DNA of 64,000 bases from positions 3,703,501 through 3,767,500 of the forward strand of contig NC_091144.1 of NCBI RefSeq assembly GCF_041381155.1, written 5' to 3'. Shown here piece by piece: positions 11,408 through 20,700 of the stretch (positions are counted from its first letter, which is position 1; every line of letters starts with the position of its first letter). Source of the stretch: Argopecten irradians (taxonomy: Eukaryota; Mollusca; Bivalvia; Pectinida; Pectinidae). Below the pieces are notes generated by a model. The model saw only the letters and a program-made list of their open reading frames with translations, was not told where the DNA came from and searched no databases. Made by a program: the position numbers and the translations under genes.

Positions 11408-13905
11408 ATTAGCAGGTTTTAATTGTATTAGGAGTGATATTAAGTCGGACACGATCTAGAGTCGGACATTTTGAACACGCCTTACCGTCCTAATTCCGGT
11501 TACCACGTTACAAAAAAACGCTGTCTACATACTAAATGAAGTATTGACTTTCTAGAGTTGTCTCCCGTTGATAACTTTCTCGTTTACATATTTTGCCAAG
11601 TCCGATCGAGAATAGTAGCAAAAGTGGTACATTTCACGATAAGAGCGGGTAAAGTTTTGTGACTTCAAACTGATATGAGAAGTCATTTCTTTTTATTATT
11701 ACGCCATAAAACTTAAAGCTGAAGTTTAACTGTAAGATTTGTGTAAAACAAATACAGAATTATCTTCATTTTGACAATAGAAACAGCATTTTATCTGATA
11801 ATTTGGTTCAAAGTCGCAAACGTGATTTGATCTTGAGTCGGACACCAAAAATGTTCAAAACGATCATAAGTCGGACAGTGTATTTTATCATTATACAAGA
11901 GAATGTATGTGATACCCTTTTTCATAATATAAGTTTGAATCGTTCATCACTTATTTTTTTAATATTTATTTTTTAAATATTTAATGTCTATTTTTATTTT
12001 CTAATCAGTCTTTTAAGTTTCGTTTCAAGTCACCATTGGCGTTTTTCTTAAATTTTTAATCAGAATGTATGGCAACGCACATTAATTTAGTGGAAAAACG
12101 TGTGTAGCCCAATGAATAAATTTTTTATTTAAAAATATGAATACACCAAAATTTCTCATATTTTATTGGTGGCATTCTGTTGATTGTGCAATTACATATT
12201 TGTACTTTGTAAAGCAAAGAAGTGATATCGAGAACACAATACACGATTATTACTCTTCCATCAAAAAGACAATTTTCGCTGACATATCAATGGTATATAT
12301 ATCAAAACTCATTCTCTGAATCATTTATCTAAAATATCGGCAACACAAGCTACAATGTAGACACAGAAACTTTAATTTGGGATGGCCATGACTCACGATT
12401 AGCGCGGGAAAATGATGTTGTCCATCCAGTCATCCTGGAATTTGCACACAGCACTTTTGGTTGTATAGTTTTCAATTCTTTTAAAAGTAATTGGAGCAGG
12501 TTCTGCATGTGTTTATTATGAACACCGGAGTTGCTATTGGCCATCGTCAATTTCTGAAAATGTTTGTGCTTTGCAAAGGACAAAGTCTCCAAGCATAAAA
12601 AATGTACAGTGTATTTCAGAATGGGTTTAGAGCGACAGGCATTTCTCCTTATTCAACTTATGCAACCACGATAAAACACAAACTCAGATTAGGCAAATAC
12701 ATTATGTAGTTGTTTAATGATAAGGCCAGTGTGCTCGCCACGTCTGACCATGTAACATCGATACATAGCGCGTTTGAACTGCAGATCCCTTTCGTGGTTT
12801 ATTACGTCATGTTCTAAACTTTTACTAACATTCATAATTTTTTCCTGGAATCTCAGAAATAACTGAATATACTTTCAAGGAACATGTTATGTTAAAACAT
12901 ATAACAGCCCAATTTCAAGCATTGTATGAAACAAAATCAATATACATTCCCTTATTAAAATTGACCGCAGTTTCTTTCGCTTTTCAGTCCATGAAATATC
13001 TACAACTATTTCGTCAGTCTCATTTGTTATACAAGCTATATTTATAGGTGGAAACATTTTAAAGTGAAGTATAGCCACATCTCGTGCCCACAAACGCACG
13101 TGTATCTATTCAATGTCGGAGCAAATGTAATGTTGTAGCATACACAATACAAAATGCAAAGTCATGTGCAGTTTGCTTGACAGCTGGCGATATGTCAATT
13201 ACCGAAAGTAATATGAACAACAAATTTCTTATTTAATGATCAATGACTAATATTTTTGATTCAGAATTGTATAAAATGTTAACTTAATCCGATTGTCCGA
13301 CGTAATATCAAAGCAATCTGGACTGTCCGACTCAAAGTCAAATGCGTCCGACTCTCGATCGAATTGCAGGTTAGGTACTTTATTTGCTCTGTATTGTATC
13401 GTAAGGTAAAAAACGAGAGTATCGAAATGGAAATATGATGCAGAAAGTGTGCTCTCTCGGACGGTACCCATTAGATTAATAGTGGTCTTCATATCTCGAC
13501 GTACTGCTGTTCTGAACACAAAGGGTGTCCGACTTACGATCACTTTACCCTACTAGTAATTTAGAACGAATATACGTACCCGGCCTACTATACCTTTCGG
13601 CCGGGTACGAATTTGTACCTATGTGTCGTAGTGGAGCACTGCCTCCGGAAATCACTCGGGCACAGTTTTCAATACGTTTTTGTAGGTTTCCAATTATTTT
13701 ATGCGTATACATGAGTTTAGATATTATTTTTGTCCAAAACAAACATAACTACCATCCTTAATATCTACCGTACCGCTCACAAGACGTCAATTTCACAATT
13801 GGTGGATTTGCCGTATAAATTCCCTTCAGAAAGACCTTCATATGTATTATGTAATGCCTTGATGAGAATTTGATATTGTTTGTAGTTCAGGTGTTCCCTA
13901 GTAGG
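11408..13905. repeat. Segmental duplication, truncated copy C split by a transposon
   Basis: Sequence matching the first ~380 bp of the unit resumes at 11408, is interrupted at 11431-13550 by a DNA element, and continues from 13551 to 13905. It then stops matching exactly where the MITE begins in copies A and B (377 and 6713). Copy C is slightly more diverged than A and B are from each other. Confidence 0.9.
11431..13550. mobile_element. 2,120-bp TA-flanked DNA transposon with repeated TCGGAC end motifs
   Basis: Copies A and B show the empty site TGTATTACTAGTAA. Here the element lies between two TA dinucleotides (11429-11430 and 13551-13552), consistent with a TA target duplication. The inverted ends share AGTGAT, two mismatched bases, then TAAGTCGGACA; the right end has three extra bases near its tip. 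Related decamers (A/GAGTCGGACA) occur at 11442, 11459, 11835 and 11868 near the left. Their reverse complements occur at 13294, 13324, 13345 and 13526 near the right. The interior is AT-rich. Short frames (12137-12319, 12350-12592, 12887-13099, 13247-13543) show no DDE motif or known transposase, so it is probably non-autonomous. Confidence 0.85.
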
Positions 13906-14160
13906 TAGGCCTAAGCGATATCAAACAAGTACGATAAAATGCAAAGAAACGTTTTAAAATGGTTTGCATAATCATTACTTTGCTCCATTAGTAGTAATAG
14001 GCACCAATTGTAGCGCTAAAGACGACACCATTTTCTGTCTAAAAAGTCTTTTGAGCTACAATATTGCAGCTACTAGTAATATAGTGATAGGTTCGCAAAA
14101 TTACCAGTATTGGGATATAGCGGCGAAACAGATACAGATACACATACAGAGGGTCGCCTT
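13906..14160. other. No gene seen
   Basis: Sequence after the copy C breakpoint. The frame at 13964-14164 (66 codons) has no recognisable domain and ends where the SINE begins. Confidence 0.5.
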
Positions 14161-14174
14161 CTAGCTTCGCGCTA

Positions 14175-14345
14175 GGGGGAGTTTCCCTTTTAGATCAGTC
14201 GGTAGAACGCGCGGCGGACCAGTAAGTCCGGGGTCGCGGGTTCGAGCCCGGCTGGCAGCACACTACACTAGCCCTTTTGCATTTGCATTTGGTGCCTCGA
14301 TCGGCTGGCGGCACACTACTCTCGCCCTGTTACAACATTGGAATA
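14175..14345 (+). mobile_element. tRNA-derived SINE (degenerate tRNA head)
   Basis: An A-box-like TAGATCAGTCGGTAG starts at 14191 and a B-box GGTTCGAGCCC at 14239, at tRNA-like spacing for a polymerase III promoter. A CGGAC/GTCCG stem encloses CAGTAA, recalling an anticodon arm (possibly Thr-like), but extra bases sit between the D arm and this stem. The acceptor ends TCCCTTT and TGGCAGC do not pair, so it is not a functional tRNA gene. Downstream, GGCAGCACACTAC and GGCGGCACACTACTC repeat, as in a SINE body. Confidence 0.7.
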
Positions 14346-14983
14346 TTTTAATATATAAAATCTTTTTTTTTTCATGAGAGAGACATCTAAATGGTAAGAA
14401 AGTACAATGTATATTGAGTAATAAATGAACTTTTACCCAATTGAAATCTTTATTTTTTTTAAATTGAAATTTAACTTAGTAAATTGTACTTTCGTTTTCA
14501 ATATGATTACGTTGATATCCACCAGGCTCTGTGTTTGACGCACCGTTAACCATACGCGTATTTGACCCAAATCCACTCGTGGGCCATTCACACACAGGTA
14601 AGGTTAACTTCACATGATGTTTTAGGCCTATTTAACACTCATTAGAAACGTATTTTAGTAATAGTATAATTTGCGATTCATGAAGGACATTTTAGAGACA
14701 AGTTAATTAAATTACGTAATGCAAGATTGCATGTACCGAGGGTAAAAAATAGAACATCTAATCTACTGTAGTCAGGCTATATAGTCGATTACAATTTACA
14801 GGTACAAAAATATAGCAAAGTCACGCATGTTAAGTGTGGCCTAGATGTTATCTCCCACATAAAGATAAAAACGCCCTGATATTTTTTTAATCTTTGTAAC
14901 ATCGAATTCAACAGTAGGCATCCTCTGTCCCACCAGCGACCAGCGATTTATAGCTGTTACATTTTTGTAAGTATACATTGATG
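14346..14983. other. No gene seen
   Basis: AT-rich non-coding sequence. No open frame of note, repeat or RNA gene found. Confidence 0.5.
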
Positions 14984-15083
14984 TAGTCCGCTAAACCTGC
15001 CTATATTATTAGGTTTTTTTATTTTTTTTGCCTAATATATAAAATTAAAAAAGCCTAATAATATAGGCAGGTTTAGCGGACTA
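14984..15083. mobile_element. Palindromic ~100-bp foldback element
   Basis: TAGTCCGCTAAACCTGCCTA... (14984-15013) recurs as a perfect 30-bp reverse complement at 15054-15083 around a 40-bp T/A-rich centre. The ends are TA, compatible with a mariner-type TA target duplication. It encodes nothing. Confidence 0.8.
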
Positions 15084-15208
15084 ACATTGATGATGACTGT
15101 AGTGGGATAAACACGGTCTTTTTTTCCTTGTTCTATATTTATCTATATATATATATGGTATGTTGTAGAACCCGTTTCCGGTTTTAACACAATGGTAGAG
15201 AGAGGATC

Positions 15209-15848
15209 TTACAGGGCATGTTTAAAAGCATCCAATGTTGGGTCACGTACTACCTTATCCTCTAAGTGATTCCAGTCAATGACTGTACGCACAAAGAAGG
15301 AACTCCTGTATTGCTCACAGTTGTGTGTCGGTACCGTGAGGGGAATTGAATTTCTGGTGACATTTTTTTCAACAATATTTGTGATGATGTGATTTTCGTA
15401 ATACTTAGCTTTGATGTTTCTTTTGGGTCGTTGTTTTGTTAAGTACCACTTTATATAGGAAGGTCAGTCTCTGTTGTTCACGTCTGATCTGAAGTGATGG
15501 TAGTTTGAGATCCTTTAGCATTCTTGTAACGCATCCTTCCTCCCTGGTCTTGTAGTCGTTGGAAATTAATCTGGCTGCTGGTCTTTGTATTCTTTCAAGT
15601 TTGTCAATGTCTTTTTTGATATAAGGGTCACAAATTATTGCGCCACACTCAAGAATGGAGCACACCAGTGAAATATATGCTATTTTTTGCATGTAGTTGG
15701 GCAGTGTTTCAGGTTCCGTTTTAGAAAGCCTAATATGGAGCTAGCTCTTTTTGCTATTTTTGTTATATGAGTGTCCCATTTCAAAACGTCCGAAACTGTA
15801 AGACCAAGATATGGATTGTTTTTTACTTGGTCCAGGATATGTCCGTAA
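15209..15848 (-). pseudogene. 3' end of non-LTR retrotransposon reverse transcriptase (jockey/CR1-like), frameshifted
   Basis: Read on the minus strand from about 15848, the frame gives LYGHILDQVKNNPYLGLTVS, then WDTHITKIAKRASSILGFLK, then LVCSILECGAIICDPY, KDIDKLERIQRPAARLI and RMLKDLKLPSLQIRREQQRL. It ends with SFFVRTVIDWNHLEDKVV, RDPTLDAFKHAL and a stop (15209-15211). This is the thumb/C-terminal region found in many animal jockey/CR1-class polymerases. Two single-base frameshifts are visible, at a short A run near 15685 and near 15425, so it is dead. It is 5'-truncated at the edge of the palindrome at 15849, and the catalytic YxDD core is absent. Confidence 0.85.
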
Positions 15849-15921
15849 AGTACAATTTACCGTCGAGTTTCGTGACGTCACAATCACCGGAAGGTGGGAC
15901 TAATCGCCGGTAAATTGTACT
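15849..15921. repeat. Inverted repeat abutting the retrotransposon relic
   Basis: AGTACAATTTACCG (15849-15862) pairs perfectly with CGGTAAATTGTACT (15908-15921). It sits exactly at the 5' breakpoint of the reverse transcriptase remnant, and its arm extends the polymerase-like frame by a few codons. Confidence 0.75.
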
Positions 15922-16015
15922 GTACCCACGTCGTTTTGGTATCTCAAAACCTACGTATTTAAGATATACGTGCAGATGTAATTTTCGAATGTATTTGATT
16001 AAAGTTTCTAAAAAT

Positions 16016-16737
16016 GGTGGCTGATTTCATCCATGTCACATTGACGACATCGCCATGCAATAGTGCGACAATGCGTCTAAACAAAAAAGCGACTATATAT
16101 ATGTGCCATGTGACAGTGTGATAATGAACCATGTGAAAAACACTGTTGTATGGCATATTGTCACACTTCCAGTCTGTGACGTTAGTGTTTTTTGGCTGCT
16201 AGTCATTTAGACTATTAATTAGTAGTCTAGTTATTTAATCATGATCACTAGTCCAAATTAAATATATACAGACGTTTTACTTCAGCATTTCAGTCATCAA
16301 CTCTTTACAATTTTTTACCCAAAATACACTCTGAATAGATGTGTTCATAAAGGCAAATTCTCACAAAATGATGCTTTCAGAATGAAATAATTGTATACAG
16401 AATACAGTGACATTTTGAGTACAGATCAGTTGTTTCATATGGTATTTTCACAATAACATTATTGTGAATAGAGTATTTTATATTGATTTCAATTGGGTGA
16501 AGAACCACTAGTTCAGTCGAACTAGTTCATTATAATAGGCACTATAGTCCAGATGTAAAATTACTAGTCGTTGGCATTAGACTAGTGCTTAAAGACGCAG
16601 ACTGTACTTCGCTTGAAGCATTGTTGCTCTTTGCTTGGTGCACTTTCGCATTGTCAAACTATACGTGGCAGAGTCATCAATGCGACATGGCCAATATCAG
16701 CCACCATATGAAACAACTGATCTGTACTCCAAATGTC
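16016..16737. repeat. Nested inverted repeats (foldback region)
   Basis: A 35-bp arm at 16409-16443 recurs reverse-complemented at 16703-16737 with one mismatch. A second, weaker pair links GGTGGCTGAT...CCATGTCACATTGA (from about 16017) to the complement of 16665-16703. Several ACTAGT-containing short palindromes (16200-16580) lie between them. No gene is supported; the frame at 16585-16788 runs across the right arms. Confidence 0.65.
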
Positions 16738-16869
16738 TCCATCAACATTAAATGTATTTTACATCACTCATTGAGATTCTTATTTTAAAAGAGGTTATCT
16801 CTTCCAACAACGTTAAAGAGACAATTTATTCTAAGAGAACATTAAAATTTGTACATATATCGGAAAAAC

Positions 16870-17010
16870 CCGAGTTCTAATGGAAATTAGATCAGTCGGT
16901 TTTACTGTGATATGCCTGAAAAGCTCATAGTGGTGACATGTGTGTTGTAAGTTCAAACTCGCTCGCTGTCCGCCATTACACATTGTGGTCGAACTTCTTG
17001 TATGTCGAAC
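16870..17010 (+). mobile_element. Possible degenerate tRNA-derived SINE
   Basis: TTAGATCAGTCGGTT (about 16887) resembles an A box and AAGTTCAAACTC (about 16951) a B box, with an overall arrangement like the SINE at 14175. The tRNA fold is lost. Confidence 0.35.
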
Positions 17011-17565
17011 CTTGTCCCTTGCTCGTAAAGTAATACAACTGTTGTCTAGAACTGCTCAAATCGCTCTGACAGTAGTATATTTACATTATTAGGTGAATTG
17101 TCTTGTCTAAAAATCATTTTATCATCTTCTCAGTGGTTAAGTAGTTCATTTGTAACATGCGTGACTTTGGCTAGGGTACGGGTACAGCGTCCATATTGCA
17201 CCTACTTAATCGTATTGATCAACAATTTGATATTTCAACAATATTAATTAAAATACTTAACAATGTTGTGGAATTTGTCAATGTTTTACGTTATATGTTT
17301 CATAAGAAATGTAGAACAATACATTTATGCTATATTTTGCTTCTTGGTTATGTAAAAGAATTAGCCTGAGTGAATTGTCCCTTTAACGTTAGAAGTGTAT
17401 GCAAATGCACATACAGACATGTATGTACTTTAAATTATGAGTTTCACAATTCAATGTGAGATATTATGAATGAAATGAAGAAAATATAACCATATTATAG
17501 AAACATGAACTCACCATTTTGTGCTTTAACTTCTTTCTTCTTAAGATTTCCACATAAAGTCTACC
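17011..17565. other. Upstream flank of AS3MT, possible 5'-UTR splice acceptor
   Basis: No coding sequence seen. Just before the start codon, a pyrimidine tract TTCTTTCTTCTTAAG ends at about 17545 and looks like a 3' splice site. The ATG exon may therefore be preceded by an untranslated exon further upstream. No clear promoter element can be named. Confidence 0.4.
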
Positions 17566-17729
17566 ATGTCTTCTGAAGCTGAAGTTCGAGAAAGTGTGAA
17601 GGAATACTATGGAAAGAAACTTAAGACTGTAAATGACCTTGAGACTCAGGCCTGTGTGGCCCCGGGGAGAAAGGTCACCCGACCTGTTAAAGAGGCCATC
17701 GGGCTTGTCCATGAGGTTGTTACTTCAAA
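17566..17729 (+). CDS. AS3MT: AS3MT coding exon 1
   Basis: Residues 1-54 plus two bases of Lys55. Donor AAA|GTAAGG. Contains Cys30 in the QACVAPG segment and the N-terminal YYG motif. A minus-strand open frame over this exon (17464-17712) is a shadow. Confidence 0.93.
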
Positions 17730-20700
17730 GTAAGGAAAATTATAACATGAGTGTTAATGCAATCCTGCGTCAAGGAATCCTTGTGAAAATTCAGCCTGTA
17801 TGATCACTATGATGTCATATCCAGAAGTCCCATCAAATGGAAAAAAAATTCTGTCGATAATTTTACTGTTTAATTCCCTCTATCTTATATATCTTTACTT
17901 ATTGGGATGTACTATGTAATAAACTACAAATTTCCTGACAGTGATGTAAATTTTCTAAACAGTTTTCTTTCCAATGTCAGAGATCCATGCAGCAATGATA
18001 GAAGTACAGCATATCGAGACACTTTTGAAACAGTATGCCTTAATTAGATGTACATGTATATCAACCCGAAGTACATTTTTGTAATCACATGGAATACAGA
18101 CTCATACATGTGAAGCCTAGGAGTAATGTCAGAGTTACTATTGTAATTTGCTTTAACCATGATGACGCTGATATTTCTTTTAATGTTTGCCAATGGCGAT
18201 GTTGATATTTCCCCTGACATTTGCCAATGATAACATTGATATTTCCTCTGACATTTGCTGATGATGACATTGATATTTCCAATTGTTTGCCAATGATTAC
18301 ATTGATGTTTCCCCTGACATTTACCAATGATAACATTGATATTTCCCCTGATGTTTGTCAAGGATGACATTGATATTTCCCCTGATGTTTGGTAATGATG
18401 ACGTTGATATTCCCCCAGATATTTGCCAATGATGACGTTGATATTTCCCCAGATATTTGCTAATGGTGATGTTGATGTTTCTTCTGATATTTGTCAATGA
18501 TAACGTTGATATTTCCTCTGATGTTTGCTAATGACGACGTTGATATTTCCCCAGATATTTGCCAATGATGACGTTGATATTTCCCCAGATATTTGCCAAT
18601 GATGACGTTGATATTTCCCCTGATGTTTGCCAATGATAACATTGATATTTTCCCAGATATTTGCCAATGGTGACATTGATATTTCCCCAGATATTTGCCA
18701 ATGGTGACGTTGATATTTCCCCAGATATTTGCCAATGATGACGTTGATATTTCCCCTGATGTTTGCAAATGATAACATTGATATTTCTTATGTATTTACC
18801 AATGATGACGTTGATATTTCCTATGCATTTATCAATGATGACATTGACATTCCCCCAGATATTTGCCAATGATGACGTTGACATTTCCCCAGATATTTGC
18901 TAATGATGACATTGAGATTTCCTATGTATTGACCAATGATGACGTTGATATTTCCTATGTATTGACCAATGATGACGTTGATATTTCCTATGTATTGACC
19001 AATGATGACGTTGATATTTCCTATGTATTGACCAATGATGACGTTGATATTTCCTATGTATTTACCAATGATGACGTTGATATTTCCTATGTATTTACCA
19101 ATGATGACGTTGATATTTCCTATGTATTTACCAATGATGACATTGACATTTCCCCAGATATTTGCCAATGATGACGTTGATATTTCTATTATATTTACCA
19201 ATGATGACATGATTTTAGGTACTATGGGTGTGGACTGGTGATTCCAGAGAAGTTAGAGGGGATGAAGATCCTTGATCTGGGCAGTGGAAGTGGGCGCGAC
19301 TGTTTCGCTCTCAGCAAGTTAGTCGGACCAGCTGGTCATGTGACAGGAATAGATATGACAGACGAACAGGTAGATTTTATAGACAGTGAAAACAAATCAT
19401 ACTAGTATGTGGTATAAAGAGGTACTTACATGAGTGACTATGTAATAGGAAATCTATTAAAGCTGCTCCATCGCCTACAGAAGATAGATGATATTCATCA
19501 TTTGAACAATAATTGGTGTTTAATGGTGTGTATATATGTCTAATTAACACAAAAAATAATATAAAATAATTTATTTCGCCTTTGGTGCATGCGCAATCAT
19601 TATATCATTACATATACGAAATAGTGACACGGAATTTTTTCAGGATGCAATCAATTATTTTTTTATATTTTAAACTTGAAGTATAATTATATGCTCAAAC
19701 TTTTCAATGTTTGTAATGGTGTAAAGTAAGTAACTTTTGTAACTTAAGAAAATACTAAATCGTCTGGTCCTGTTTTTGATAGTGAAAAAATACCATTTAA
19801 TTGTCAGCGGTGGAGCATCTTTAAAGGGGTTTAATCAATTTCAAATTATGTAGCCAACACTTTCAATTTCATTTCTATATAAGAATGGCAAAATCAGGCT
19901 CTGGTTTTACGTTTCCATCTACCAAGACAAATGTGCGACGCCATATTTTGATCATGACATCATTATTATCTGTGACGTTCCAAGAGTGTCATTACACATG
20001 TGTCTTACATGTACGATATTTATGACATGGCCTTATGACATAGCTGAACTGTCTAGTTATGTGATAGATTTTACTCATAGCAAAGATCCAGTGGCAAATA
20101 TCATTTTGTTTTTGTTTTGTTGCAAATTAGTTATATATCTGACTTGATAAAAGTTTAAAAAGTGGATAATTCTTCTGCGATTGATAGAAGTTTGTACTTG
20201 AGGGCAAAGGTTTGCAAGTTGATATCTTATCAAATAATTGCATGAGCAGTTTCATAAATAATCATGTATAATATTATTCATTTACTGACATTGCCTCGTA
20301 TGATTTGTCCTGACCAGCTGGATATCGCCCGTGAGTACATTGGGTATCATACCAAGAAGTTTGGGTACACCAAACCTAATATTGACTTTGTCAAGGGATA
20401 TATAGAGAAACTGACAGAGGCAGGCATTCAATCAAACAACTACGACATCATCGTGTAAGTATATTGTCAGCTGCTGACTGAGTTATATACTCAAGTGATA
20501 TAGACATAAGTTGTGAGGAATGATATACTAAGATTTATATTTGTTTAATCATAAATGCCCACCATAAAAACTGCATGGTTCAAACAATTTAATGACCTTA
20601 ACATCATTTCAGCGCAACAATCATGGGGAAAAGAATGATAGTTTGACTGTGGGTTTGCATGAATAAAAGATAAAAAGTTTAATAGTTGTCTCAGGAAGAT

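Noticed and set aside
12137-13543. Transposase gene inside the TA-flanked element
   Set aside because: The four short frames show no DDE/D catalytic pattern, DNA-binding motif or mutual continuity.
14184-14260. Functional tRNA gene
   Set aside because: A and B boxes are present, but the acceptor stem does not pair and extra bases lie before the anticodon arm, as expected for a SINE head.
17464-17712. Minus-strand 82-codon frame
   Set aside because: It lies antisense to AS3MT exon 1, which has family homology and matching splice phases.
18044-19241. Overlapping frames on both strands (GNINVIIGKY-like and DVDISYVLTND-like repeats)
   Set aside because: These are artefacts of the 33-bp minisatellite within AS3MT intron 1.
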